The notes under the pieces: model-generated
What the model was told of the DNA's origin: nothing
The model's database searches: none
What the model saw: the letters and a program-made list of their open reading frames with translations, nothing else
Translations under genes and position numbers: made by a program
DNA from: Limosilactobacillus panis
Lineage (GTDB): Bacteria; Bacillota; Bacilli; Lactobacillales; Lactobacillaceae
Direction: 5' to 3'
Length of the DNA stretch: 64,000 nucleotides
Assembly: GCF_019797825.1 (NCBI RefSeq)
Contig: NZ_CP081855.1
Location: 1,984,001 to 2,048,000 of the forward strand
Shown: piece by piece, positions 1 through 8,399 of the stretch
Layout of the letters: the number at the start of each line of letters is the position of its first letter
Position numbering within the stretch: the first letter of the stretch is position 1

Positions 1-674
1 TAAATACCAGGGAAGGTCGTTGAAAAGTCAAGGTCTCCTAAAGCCAGCGGATCAAAGCTGCAATGCTTTTCCGTCAACTGGTCCAGGGCCCCCTGCAGCC
101 GGTTCAGCGTTGGTGAAGCAGACGTGTCTTCATCAACAATCACTGCAATGTGGCGGGCGTTTTTCCGTAGCAAGTATTCCACGGCGAGTTGGCCGCCGCG
201 GTAGCTGTCAGAAGCAACGATAGGAATGTTGTCAGCCAGGTAGCGGTCAAAGGAAACGATGGGCGCGGAGATTTGATGGTACTCCGCAATGTCTAAGTTA
301 TGGGAACCAGAAATGATCCCGTCAACCTGGTTGGCCATCAGCATACTAAGGTACTCGTGTTCAATTTCGGGATTTTCCGCCGATGACGCGATGATTGCCT
401 TATAGCCTTGATTAAAGAGTTGGCGCTCAAGTTCATTGACTAACTCCGCGAAAAAGGGGTTGGTCAGGTTAGGGAAAATCAGGCCAACAAACTTAGAAGG
501 TTTCCCCTGCATTGCCCGCGCTAGTGCATTGGGCTGGTAGTTAAGCTCCCGCATAGCTTCATGAACCTTTTTAATTGTTTTGGAGCTGAGTGATCCGTAA
601 TTATTGATTACCCGTGAGACGGTCGTTACGGAAACCCCAGCCAGTTGTGCAACATCTTTTAACTTTGCTACCAT
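1..674 (-). CDS. LacI/GalR-family repressor, ScrR-like (3' end outside window)
   Basis: The reading frame is open from an ATG at 674 to the window edge, giving the first 224 residues. Residues 1-25 form a typical LacI helix-turn-helix (DVAQLAGVSVTTVSRVIN), followed by the hinge (YQPNALARAM) and a periplasmic-binding-protein-like sensor domain. The wording of the hinge and of VGLIFPNLTNPFFAEL resembles sucrose-operon repressors (ScrR), so a sugar effector is likely, but no sugar gene is visible because the window ends. A GAGGA ribosome site precedes the ATG. It is divergent from the LysM gene. Family is secure; the sucrose assignment is inference. Confidence 0.88.
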   Translation of the reverse strand, partial: MVAKLKDVAQLAGVSVTTVSRVINNYGSLSSKTIKKVHEAMRELNYQPNALARAMQGKPSKFVGLIFPNLTNPFFAELVNELERQLFNQGYKAIIASSAENPEIEHEYLSMLMANQVDGIISGSHNLDIAEYHQISAPIVSFDRYLADNIPIVASDSYRGGQLAVEYLLRKNARHIAVIVDEDTSASPTLNRLQGALDQLTEKHCSFDPLALGDLDFSTTFPGI

Positions 675-711
675 GTTAAATTTCCTCGCATCCCTAGTGT
701 TAAACTACTTC

Positions 712-740
712 ATTATAGCCTAGTGCCACCCCAACTGGAA
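712..740 (-). promoter_or_regulatory. sigma-A promoter of the LacI-family gene
   Basis: Read on the minus strand: TTCCAG (-35, 735-740), 17-bp spacer, TATAAT (-10, 712-717). The perfect -10 and correct spacing lie about 40 bp before the repressor start. Confidence 0.6.
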
Positions 741-1036
741 TCACTTTCTTTAATTTAGTAGAGATTAAGTATGAAATTACTATCATCTATTAAAAATGTT
801 TTTCACGTGATAAAGTGGGATCAAAAGGCCAAAGTTAGTGGTTAAATTGGTTATTTTAAACTGTTCAAAATATAAATTTACTTATTTTATTTCTAATAGT
901 TCATTGACGCATATCAAAAATAATGCTACCTTAATTAATAGTGAAATCTTAATAACTTCTTAACTTTTTTGTGCAAAATTATTCAGGGAAGAAAGACAGT
1001 CTTCCGATTATCTTTCAACTATCACTTTTAAATGAC
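741..1036. other. AT-rich divergent intergenic region
   Basis: No gene is visible in this AT-rich stretch between the repressor and the cell-wall hydrolase. A TTGACG (904-909) with TACCTT 17 bp downstream is a possible, weak promoter for the hydrolase. The far end carries the GGGGAG ribosome site (1038-1043) used by the next gene. Confidence 0.4.
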
Positions 1037-1051
1037 AGGGGAGCTTAATCA

Positions 1052-2764
1052 ATGAATCAACAGGTAAACGCTAATTCAAAGCACTTCAAAATGTATAAAA
1101 GTGGTCGCAAGTGGATGGTTGCCAGCTTAACTGCGGTAACACTGCTCACTGCTACTGGGGTCGTTGCCCACGCTGACGAAAACAACGCAAACGACCAACC
1201 GGCAGCCGTTTCAAATGTTAATGCGGACAGCCAAGCAGCTAACCAACAAAGTACTGCAGTAAACAATGTGGCACCGGCATCTGCTAGCACAGCAGCCTCA
1301 CAAGCAGCGACGGCCAATAACACCGTTTCCAGTGCTACTAACCAGGACAACAGTGCTCAGGCTACTTCAACACAGAGCTTTGCTGCCCAGACCAACACTC
1401 AACAGGTTAACTTAAACTCACTTCACTTTAGCAACAATGCCTCATCCCAACGCTTTATTGAAAGCGTAGCGCCGGGTGCAATTAACGGTTGGAACAAGTA
1501 CGGTGTTCTGCCTTCCGTAACCGTTGCTCAAGCAATCATCGAAAGTGGCTGGGGCCGGTCTGGTTTAGCTACGCAAGCCCACAACCTCTTCGGTATCAAG
1601 GGCTCGTATAACGGTAACTCGGTTACGATGCCGACCCGTGAAGTATACGGTGGCCGGTCTGTTTACATCAACGATGCCTTCCGTGCTTACGCTAACAACT
1701 CACAATCTGTTGAAGATCACGGAAGCTTCCTATATGTCAACAGTCGTTACCATAACTTGCTTGGCGACACTAATTATGCTTCTGTTGCCCGGAAACTACA
1801 GGCCGATGGTTACGCAACCGACCCTAACTACGCCAACGCATTAATCCGGATGGTACAGACTTACGGATTAAATCAACTGGATTCCGTAGCCATCTCTGGT
1901 AAGACGGTTATCAATAAGCAGCAAAATGATAACTCATCGAGTAGTTACGCAGGCAGCACTAATTACTACACCGTTCACAGTGGCGACACTTTATCCAGCA
2001 TCGCTAACCGCTTCTCCACAACGGTTAACACCCTGGCCCACTTAAACGATATTCAAAATGTCAACAGGATTTACGTTGGCCAACGACTCCTCGTTCGTCA
2101 GTCAGCACCGGTCAACAACCAAAACACCACGACGACTACCACGACAACGCCTAACCAAAATCACACCACTGCACCGGTCAACAATAACAACACAGTTAAG
2201 ACATACACTGTCAAGAGTGGGGACACTTTGTCCGCTATTGCTAACCGGTTTGGTATGAATTACATTCAGCTGGCGCAAATCAATAACATTCGAAACGTCA
2301 ACCGGATTTACGTCGGGCAAACTTTACGGCTGCAAGCACAAGTCAATAATAGTACGGTTAGCCAACCGGTCCACAATAACACCAATAATGTTAAACCGGC
2401 ACCAGCACCGGCACCAACTACTAACAACGCTGCTTACACTGTTAAGAGTGGGGACACCTTGTCCGGCATTGCAAGCCGCTTTGGGGTTTCCTACGAACAG
2501 CTGGCCCGACTTAACAACATTGCCAACCCAAACCGGATCTACGTTGGGCAAGTCCTGCGGGTAAATGGTCAGGCCGCACCACGTTACAACAACTACAGTC
2601 GGTCATCGGCAACGGCTAGTGTCCGGGGTGGCTACACCGTTAAGAGTGGGGACACCCTCTCTGGTATCGCTGCACAGTACGGCCTCAACTGGCATACTTT
2701 GGCACAACGTAATAATTTACAAAGTCCCTACACCATCTACGTTGGACAACGACTGGCCTTCTAA
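1052..2764 (+). CDS. Secreted GH73 peptidoglycan hydrolase with four LysM repeats
   Basis: Predicted exported N-acetylglucosaminidase/muramidase that trims peptidoglycan. Residues 1-42 are a long signal peptide with the KxYKxGKxW-type motif (KMYKSGRKW), ending VAHAD. A Thr/Gln/Asn/Ala-rich linker leads to a GH73 (mannosyl-glycoprotein endo-beta-N-acetylglucosaminidase-like) domain at about 125-275, whose likely catalytic Glu is E164 in [10 protein letters not shown]. Four LysM modules begin near 306, 385, 462 and 528, each with YTVxSGDTLSxIA and ending IYVGQ. The last LysM ends the protein. It is monocistronic, followed by a strong terminator. The family is clear; whether it separates daughter cells or remodels the wall is not shown. 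Confidence 0.92.
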   Translation: MNQQVNANSKHFKMYKSGRKWMVASLTAVTLLTATGVVAHADENNANDQPAAVSNVNADSQAANQQSTAVNNVAPASASTAASQAATANNTVSSATNQDNSAQATSTQSFAAQTNTQQVNLNSLHFSNNASSQRFIESVAPGAINGWNKYGVLPSVTVAQAIIESGWGRSGLATQAHNLFGIKGSYNGNSVTMPTREVYGGRSVYINDAFRAYANNSQSVEDHGSFLYVNSRYHNLLGDTNYASVARKLQADGYATDPNYANALIRMVQTYGLNQLDSVAISGKTVINKQQNDNSSSSYAGSTNYYTVHSGDTLSSIANRFSTTVNTLAHLNDIQNVNRIYVGQRLLVRQSAPVNNQNTTTTTTTTPNQNHTTAPVNNNNTVKTYTVKSGDTLSAIANRFGMNYIQLAQINNIRNVNRIYVGQTLRLQAQVNNSTVSQPVHNNTNNVKPAPAPAPTTNNAAYTVKSGDTLSGIASRFGVSYEQLARLNNIANPNRIYVGQVLRVNGQAAPRYNNYSRSSATASVRGGYTVKSGDTLSGIAAQYGLNWHTLAQRNNLQSPYTIYVGQRLAF

Positions 2765-2785
2765 TCATTTGGAAAATTTGTTTAT

Positions 2786-2822
2786 AAAAAGCAAAAGTGC
2801 TTAACAGCCTTTTGCTTTTTTG
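2786..2822 (+). terminator. Rho-independent terminator after the LysM hydrolase
   Basis: The stem AAAAGCAAAAG / CTTTTGCTTTT with a short loop ends in a T-run, 20 bp after the stop codon. Confidence 0.85.
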
Positions 2823-2891
2823 TCGTTTAAATCCTAAAATAAGGTGTAATATAGTTAGTTCGTTTTAGCGTAAGAAAGTAAGGGAGAGCTA

Positions 2892-3200
2892 ATGGCGACG
2901 CGTATTTCTGGAGAATTACCAAATATTATCAAAATCAGCAGGCTTTTCAAGGTTCTTGGTAATCCCAAGCGACTGCAATTAATCTACCTTCTGATTCAAA
3001 AATCAATGAGCGTTTCAGAGATTAGCTCGGCACTAAAGTGGGAGCAATCCGGCGTTTCCCACCAGCTGCAGCTGCTCCGGAAGTATAACCTAGTCCAGCA
3101 GCACCGTCACGGTAAAGTAGTTATTTACCACCTTGACGATCCGAAAGTAATGACCCTAATTGCCGACGCCCTTAGTCATGCAGAAGACATCGTTAAATAA
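2892..3200 (+). CDS. ArsR-family winged-helix regulator
   Basis: This 102-residue DNA-binding protein has the ArsR fold: FKVLGNPKRLQLIYLL (helix 1-2), SVSEISSALKWEQSGVSHQLQLLRKYNLV (recognition helix, about 38-65) and a beta-wing (GKVVIYHL). No Cys-rich metal site of the ArsR type is present; the His and Asp residues in the C-terminal helix (ADALSHAED) could form a CzrA/SmtB alpha-5 site, which would make it a Zn/Ni/Co sensor. It has an AGGGAG ribosome site and stands alone, so its target is unknown. Confidence 0.85.
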   Translation: MATRISGELPNIIKISRLFKVLGNPKRLQLIYLLIQKSMSVSEISSALKWEQSGVSHQLQLLRKYNLVQQHRHGKVVIYHLDDPKVMTLIADALSHAEDIVK

Positions 3201-3201
3201 A

Positions 3202-3232
3202 AAGTCTCCGTATGACTATAGACGGAGATTTA
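3202..3232. terminator. Hairpin after the ArsR gene
   Basis: TCTCCGT / ACGGAGA stem just past the stop codon with only a weak T tract, so it is a moderate terminator candidate. Confidence 0.55.
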
Positions 3233-3293
3233 AAGGCGTTACGACGCGGCGCCTGTTAGGTTTCCCATAATTACGTTGTCATTCAGAAAGCAA

Positions 3294-3346
3294 AAAGGAT
3301 GAGGCTGGGAGAAAACTTTGTTTTCTCACCAGCCTCATCCTTTTTG
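3294..3346. repeat. Dispersed hairpin repeat A, copy 1 (terminator-like)
   Basis: AAAAGGATGAGGCTGGGAG ... CTCACCAGCCTCATCCTTTT forms a very long hairpin with A/T flanks, able to terminate in both directions. The core GGCTGGGAGAAAA ... TTCTCACCAGCC recurs at 20158 and 38491. Confidence 0.8.
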
Positions 3347-3359
3347 TATCTCCAAACAT

Positions 3360-3474
3360 TAGGAATTAGGGAAAGCCATCGGCTAGCTTCGCGCCGAAGC
3401 GTATTCCTCGTGTCTAGCGCCGCGCAGCAAGTCTATTAACTGATACTTTTCCCAACTTTCCCTTTAGCGCCTTT
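3360..3474. repeat. Dispersed repeat B, copy 1
   Basis: It holds a block of about 50 bp running from CTAGCTTCGCGCCGAAG through GTGTCTAGCGCCGCG to AGCAAGTC that is almost identical to 18495-18545. It lies directly after hairpin A and ends at the stop codon of the next gene. No open frame is supported. Confidence 0.7.
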
Positions 3475-3708
3475 TCAGACAAACTTGAGTTGGAATTGGT
3501 CGTCACTCTGAATATCCTTAACCGTGACGCTTTCCCCGTCATGAAATTGGTCCTGGTCCACCCAAAAGCCAGGATGTTCATGGCTGTAAAATTTAAAATT
3601 GTAGTATGGTGCTGAGCTCTCTTCACTGACCGTCATCACCCCTTGAGAACCATCGGAGCAATGAATCGTTTGCGTCTTATCATTATCATGGACAAAAATC
3701 GTTGTCAC
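3475..3708 (-). CDS. Small acidic protein of unknown function
   Basis: I do not recognise this 77-residue soluble protein. I chose the GTG at 3708 because a perfect GGAGGTG lies 6 bases upstream; the ATG at 3723 would place that ribosome site inside the gene. The product is rich in Asp, Gln, His and aromatic residues (HDNDKTQ, YYNFKFYSHEHPGFW) with an alternating pattern that suggests a small beta-sheet protein. There is no signal peptide or membrane segment. It is monocistronic and its 3' end touches repeat B. Confidence 0.65.
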   Translation of the reverse strand: MTTIFVHDNDKTQTIHCSDGSQGVMTVSEESSAPYYNFKFYSHEHPGFWVDQDQFHDGESVTVKDIQSDDQFQLKFV

Positions 3709-3834
3709 TTCTAACACCTCCATTATGTATTATAACATAACTTTGGTATACCTAAAAATAAAAAGTATTGTTGTTTAAATTAATAATCAATTATGCTGAT
3801 AATGTTAATTAATCAGCACTTACTCCACACATAA

Positions 3835-3884
3835 AGAAAGGACCCGCCACGTTCTTACACACGCAAAGGGTCCCTTCTTTATTT
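3835..3884. terminator. Terminator after the ABC fusion gene
   Basis: An AAAGAAGGGACCC / GGGTCCTTTCTTT hairpin lies just past the 3' end of the minus-strand ABC gene, with A/T tracts on both sides. Confidence 0.75.
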
Positions 3885-3891
3885 TGTTATA

Positions 3892-5884
3892 TTAGTCAGC
3901 CGCCAAGGCATCAATTGGGTTCAGACGGGCCGCACGTCGGGCCGGTAACAGTGCTGCAATGAAGGAAATCACTACCGCAACCGCAAAAGCGAAGATAACG
4001 TTCCCGGCCGTTATTTGGACGATATTGTATTTGATCATCCCGTATAAGGTGTGGTTCAAAATCATGGTCACGACAATGACAATAACCAATGCTAAGACCG
4101 CTGAGAATAGTCCAATAAAGATTGATTCTGACGTAAACAGGCGACGAATGTCCTTCTTCCGCTCACCAAGTGCCCGCAGAATCCCAATCTCCTTGGTCCG
4201 TTCCGATACCGACATATACATCGTCACAATAATCATCAATGCGGAAACCAGGAGTGAAATTCCAGCAATGGCCGCCAGGATGGTTGAAGCAAGGTGAACG
4301 TAAGTGTTAACCGTCTTCAGGATTGAGCCAACCGTAATTGCCCCAAACATGCGCTCACCCTTAGCATTCTTGAGGTTGTTAATGCGGTTAGCAACCTTTT
4401 GGACGTCAGAGAGGCTGCTAGCACTCACCGCCACAAAGTTCGGGCTGGTGACGGCACCGCTGTCCCGCAGCATTCGTTGCATTGTACCGTAGCTGACCGT
4501 TGTCTGGGCACTGGCCCCTTCACTGAGGCCGGCCACCTTCACAGTCCCGTTAATGGCAACGGGGTCCCCCTTACTGTTTACCCAGTTAAAGGAAATATTA
4601 ACCGGCTTGCCAATAATCTTGCGGTAGTTCTTTGCATCGGTCAGCTGGCTGGCCTGCTGCTTCGTCAAGACAATCTCATTGCTGCCCGGCCGGTGACCAT
4701 GCTTGATTGAGCTAGATGTCACTGACTTATTCCAGGTCGTCAGTGTGGTTCCACTCTGTTGCAGTTTCTTGTATGACAGACGGTAACCACTGATTATGTT
4801 CCCTTTTTGAACGCTGGCTACCCCATCAACTTTACCTAGTCGGCGAAGGGCGCCACTATCGATCATCATTGACTGGGGATCCGCGGAAAGGTTTTGCATT
4901 AATGACGATTGAATCTGGTCCTGGGTTAGATGTTTCCCAGTCGGGTTCTTAAATACCGTAATTGAACGGGGATTGGTCAAGGAATTAATTTGGTTCTGAA
5001 TGTAGCCATTAATTCCATTGCCCAGACCGCTGAACAGAAGGACGGCAAAAATACCAATTGCCGTTCCCAGCATAATTAGCGAGTTACGCCAGAAGTTATA
5101 CATCAGGTGTTTAAAAGACATCCGGTAGCTAGCCATCGCCGGGAGCTGTTGGGACTTAACCACTGTGGGGTCCTTAGGAAGGTCATAAGCTGGTCGAAGC
5201 CGCTCGTCTCCGTCAATTTTGCCATCGGCCAAGTGTACGACCCGGGTTCCATGGTCCGCAACTTCTTGAGAATGGGTAACCGCAATGACGAGCTTGCCAT
5301 CCTTGGCAATTTGGTCTAGCAGGGTCAGAACCCCCTGGGTATTTTGCGAATCAAGGGCCCCCGTGGGTTCGTCAGCAATGATAATCTGGGGATCACTGGC
5401 AAGGGCCCGGGCAATTGCTACCCGCTGTTTCTGCCCCCCAGACAAGTGGTTAGGATGTTTGTGGGCCTGGTCGCTCAAGCCAACCTGGTCAAGGAGCTTT
5501 AGTGCCCGCTTGCGCCGCTCTTCCCGAGAAAGTGCGGTCATGTCCAAAGCCACCAGGACATTATCTAACACCGTTAAATGGGAAATCAGGTTATATGACT
5601 GGTAGATGTAGCCGACCATTGACCGCCGGTAGTCATCCAACTGCTTTTCTTGCTTATGGTCAAGTGGGGTCCCCTTAATCAGAACCTCACCGGAAAAGTT
5701 ACGGTCCAACCCCCCAATGATATTCATCAGAGTTGATTTTCCCCCACCGGACTCACCTAAAATCGAAACAAACTCGCCCCGCTCAAATTGAAGGTCAATC
5801 CCTTTTAAAACCGGAAAGGCTTGTTTATCAAGATAGTAGGCTTTCTTAATATTGTGTAATTCTAAAAAATTCTAAAAAAGCCAT
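3892..5884 (-). pseudogene. MacB-like ABC ATPase-permease fusion gene, frameshifted by a 10-bp tandem duplication
   Basis: The intact frame encodes an ATPase (Walker A GESGGGKST, signature [15 protein letters not shown], Walker [13 protein letters not shown]) fused to a MacB/FtsX permease with one N-terminal and three C-terminal membrane segments around an extracellular domain. Such proteins export peptides or protect against envelope-active antimicrobials. The natural start is the ATG at 5884 (GTAAGGAG upstream), but the second to fifth codons lie in TTCTAAAAAA repeated twice (5860-5869, 5870-5879). The extra 10 bp shift the frame, which stops after 12 codons, and no in-frame ATG, GTG or TTG precedes the Walker A motif. 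The next ATG (5727) would give a protein without Walker A. Removing one copy restores the whole gene. It is either decayed, phase-variable, or a sequence error. Confidence 0.8.
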
Positions 5885-5920
5885 TATTTTCTCCTTACGA
5901 TTATTTAGCTTAATTATACC

Positions 5921-5960
5921 AAAACCTGCTTAAGGTAAGGAAATCCTCAAGCAGGCTTTA
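5921..5960 (-). terminator. Terminator of the hrtRBA-like operon
   Basis: On the minus strand CCTGCTTGAGG / CCTTAAGCAGG is followed by TTTT. The palindrome ATTTCCCGGGAAAT lies between the operon's stop codon and this hairpin. Confidence 0.75.
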
Positions 5961-5986
5961 TCAAAAATTTATTTCCCGGGAAATAT

Positions 5987-6661
5987 TTACCTTTCCATAG
6001 TGAGCTTACCATCCATCAACTGGTAAATGTGGTCGGCAAAATCCCGTAACCGCATATCATGAGTCACGACTACAATTGCCTTGTGGTGCTTAACAGCCAT
6101 GTCCTTAAAGAGGCGGCCAACAATCTTTACCCGGTTACTATCAAGGGCCGCTGTCGGTTCGTCCGCTAGGATAATTGGTGGGTTAGGGTACAGGGCCCGG
6201 GCAATCGCTACCCGTTGGTTTTGCCCACCAGACATCTCATCTGGATAATGGTTGACGAGTTGGGAAATATCGAGCTCTTCAAGGAGGTTATCCAACTCTT
6301 CCTGTGACATGTTTCCAATTTTTTTAATCCGACGAACCAGGGCAAACTGATCCGTCACGGTCAGATAAGGGAGCAAATTGTATGACTGGAGGACAAAGCC
6401 AATCTTATTCAGCCGCAGCTGGTCCCGTTCCTTGGTTGATAATTTTTCCAAAGTCTCCCCTTCAACGGTAACTGTCCCCGTGGTTGGTGTTTGAAGGCCT
6501 CCAGCAATCGTCAAAAAGGTGCTCTTACCGGAACCAGAAGGGCCCAAGATCAAGCTTAGTTCACCCAAGTCAGCCGTAAAGTTAACATTATCTAACACCT
6601 GGACTTTACTGATTCCCTTACCAAAGTCCTTACTGATGTTTTTGAGTTTAATTACAGACAT
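5987..6661 (-). CDS. hrtA: ABC transporter ATPase, heme-efflux HrtA-like
   Basis: ATPase subunit of a two-gene efflux pump, 224 residues as usual for the LolD/MacB/HrtA group. Walker A is GPSGSGKST (40-48), the signature MSGGQ is at 143-147 and Walker B (IILADEP) is near 163-169. It starts 11 bp after the permease gene with GGAGG before the ATG, so it is the last gene of a TetR-permease-ATPase operon. That order and the operator sequence match Lactococcus hrtRBA, which exports toxic heme. The ATPase family is certain; the heme substrate is inferred from context. Confidence 0.8.
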   Translation of the reverse strand: MSVIKLKNISKDFGKGISKVQVLDNVNFTADLGELSLILGPSGSGKSTFLTIAGGLQTPTTGTVTVEGETLEKLSTKERDQLRLNKIGFVLQSYNLLPYLTVTDQFALVRRIKKIGNMSQEELDNLLEELDISQLVNHYPDEMSGGQNQRVAIARALYPNPPIILADEPTAALDSNRVKIVGRLFKDMAVKHHKAIVVVTHDMRLRDFADHIYQLMDGKLTMER

Positions 6662-6672
6662 TGCGTAACCTC

Positions 6673-7743
6673 CTAACTGTTGAGGGCCCTTACCGGGTCA
6701 ACTTTCATAATCATCCGTACAGGTAGTAGCGCCCCAATTCCCCCAAGGAGGATAAGAATGATGGAGATCAGGCCAATCAATGGCCACTCCAAAACCAGCG
6801 GGACCGTCATCGGCATCAGCCAGGCCGTCAGTAGGGTCAGAACCAGGCCACCACATATCCCGGTGATCGTCAGGATAACAGCCTGGTCAATCGTTGCCCC
6901 AATCAGGTGACGGGCCGAAATTCCCTGGGCACGGAGTACCGCATAGTTGGGCATCTTCTGCATCGTTAGGATGTAGAGGAAGACCGCAATAATTACAAGA
7001 GAGATCACCATTAAGAAGCCAATCATGAACATGAAGGTACTGTTCTCTGCCGCGTAGCCAGGAAGTTTTTGGATAAACTTGGCAATTGGGTAGTGGGCCA
7101 GCTCCTTAAACCGACTAGCCCCCTCCCGCTGGTTACTAATGATCCCACTGGCAACTACTTGCGGAGCAGCCCCCCGGAGTTCGCGCCAGGTTGAAAGGCG
7201 ACCATAAACCACCGGGGCAACGTTCAACTGGGAATCTTTAGCAAAGCCTACCAAGCGGTAGTTTTCTGCCGTTGAATTGAGCTTCACCTTATCACCCAGC
7301 TGGTAGCCCTTCACCTTTAAACTCTCGTCAGCAACCAGCTCATGCTTATTTTTCGCATGACGACCGGCAACCAGGGGCATATTGTCTTTAGCGATATACT
7401 GGCCAGCATCAAGGCCAATAAACTGCACGCTTTCCTTGTGGGCCTTCTTCTTTGACCGGGTCATGACCGTTGCCGTTTGGCCGACGAGGGCCTCATGCTT
7501 ATTGAGGGAGTGGTCTGCCAGCTGGTCCTTAGTGATGACAGATTGGCCCAGATTATCGTTGGCGTTCTTATTCAAAAACACCGTCTGGGCACTCCATGTC
7601 GTCAAAGCGGCCTTATTTTCGTTTGCCAGGCCCAGCATCATTCCCATTAGAATAAACATTAGGTAACTAATCATCACAATCATGGCAATAATCAGCCCAT
7701 ACCGGACCTTTTCGTGTTTAATTTCTTTTAAAGCTAAAAACAT
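6673..7743 (-). CDS. hrtB: ABC transporter permease, heme-efflux HrtB-like (FtsX family)
   Basis: A 356-residue membrane protein with the FtsX/MacB topology: one N-terminal membrane segment (about 16-38), an extracellular domain of about 190 residues, and three C-terminal segments (about 240-262, 282-305, 315-342). The ending LPVRMIMKVDPVRALNS is typical of the family. It begins right after the TetR stop codon; the ribosome site AGGAGGAA overlaps the end of that gene, so translation is likely coupled. It pairs with the downstream ATPase to form the pump. Confidence 0.78.
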   Translation of the reverse strand: MFLALKEIKHEKVRYGLIIAMIVMISYLMFILMGMMLGLANENKAALTTWSAQTVFLNKNANDNLGQSVITKDQLADHSLNKHEALVGQTATVMTRSKKKAHKESVQFIGLDAGQYIAKDNMPLVAGRHAKNKHELVADESLKVKGYQLGDKVKLNSTAENYRLVGFAKDSQLNVAPVVYGRLSTWRELRGAAPQVVASGIISNQREGASRFKELAHYPIAKFIQKLPGYAAENSTFMFMIGFLMVISLVIIAVFLYILTMQKMPNYAVLRAQGISARHLIGATIDQAVILTITGICGGLVLTLLTAWLMPMTVPLVLEWPLIGLISIILILLGGIGALLPVRMIMKVDPVRALNS

Positions 7744-7744
7744 C

Positions 7745-8263
7745 TTATTCCTCCTTTGCCAGGAGCGCCGTCAAAGCGGCTTTTAATCGTTTCAATATTT
7801 GGTCACTGTTGTCCGGACAACGTAACCCTTCCTTGATTGCCTCGTGGACCAAGGTCATAACGGCCCACTCAGTCGCCGTCACCGGGCGCAACGTGGAATC
7901 GATCGGCTGCAGTAACGCCTCATTAACGGCAAAGTGCCGCTTTACCAGCTCATAATAGGGACTGGCATTTACTTGCTTAATAAAGGCGGCGACCTGATCA
8001 ACGTACGCCGCAGCAGATTGAAGGCGGTGGGCACGAATATCGTAGTCGTGAAGCGCGAACAGTGCCTTGCGATACAAGTAGGTATACGCATCTGTCAGAT
8101 CGGTAAAGTACTTGTAGAAGGCTCCCCGGGCAATTCCGGCGTCCTTAACAATCCGCGCTACCTGGGCGTCTGCCAGGTTGTGGGCGCTAAATTCAGTTAA
8201 CAATGCCTGCCGGACAGTTTCTTGCTTAGCTGCCGGCAGATTTTCAAAGGTTTTGCTTGGCAC
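7745..8263 (-). CDS. hrtR: TetR-family repressor, HrtR-like heme sensor
   Basis: The 172-residue regulator has an N-terminal TetR helix-turn-helix (VARIVKDAGIARGAFYKYFTDLTDAYTYLY) and an all-alpha ligand domain. I chose the GTG at 8263 because GAGGAGG lies 8 bases before it; a longer frame would run through the promoter and operators. In Lactococcus HrtR binds heme and releases its own operon. Here it is the first gene of the same R-B-A order and two sites with the HrtR-type core flank its promoter. A His in the ligand domain would be the expected heme ligand; several are present (for example HDYDIRAHR). Confidence 0.78.
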   Translation of the reverse strand: MPSKTFENLPAAKQETVRQALLTEFSAHNLADAQVARIVKDAGIARGAFYKYFTDLTDAYTYLYRKALFALHDYDIRAHRLQSAAAYVDQVAAFIKQVNASPYYELVKRHFAVNEALLQPIDSTLRPVTATEWAVMTLVHEAIKEGLRCPDNSDQILKRLKAALTALLAKEE

Positions 8264-8280
8264 ATTTAACTCCTCCTCAA

Positions 8281-8338
8281 GTGACACAGTGTCACCAAAC
8301 TGCATAACCATCATAGCAAGTTGGTGACACCGTGTCAA
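8281..8338 (-). promoter_or_regulatory. hrtRBA promoter with two TetR operators
   Basis: Minus-strand promoter TTGACA (8333-8338), 17-bp spacer, TATGAT (8310-8315). A perfect palindrome GTGACACAGTGTCAC (8281-8295) lies downstream of the start site, and a near copy GTGACACCGTGTCAA (8324-8338) covers the -35. The core TGACACAGTGTCA is identical to the Lactococcus HrtR operator as I remember it. Confidence 0.8.
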
Positions 8339-8348
8339 CGTTGTTGAA

Positions 8349-8392
8349 ATAAAAAAAGCATTTCCAAGGATTATTTCCCGGGAAATACTTTT
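8349..8392 (-). terminator. Terminator after the alcohol dehydrogenase
   Basis: On the minus strand AAGTATTTCC / GGAAATGCTT is followed by a T-run. The loop side includes a second copy of ATTTCCCGGGAAAT, so the hrtRBA operon is bracketed by the same palindrome. Confidence 0.7.
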
Positions 8393-8399
8393 ATAATCA

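Noticed and set aside
20..223. 67-codon plus-strand frame at the window start
   Set aside because: It is antisense to the LacI-family gene, whose frame and domains are clear.
2102..2551. Antisense frames in the LysM repeats
   Set aside because: They arise from the repeated LysM coding pattern on the other strand.
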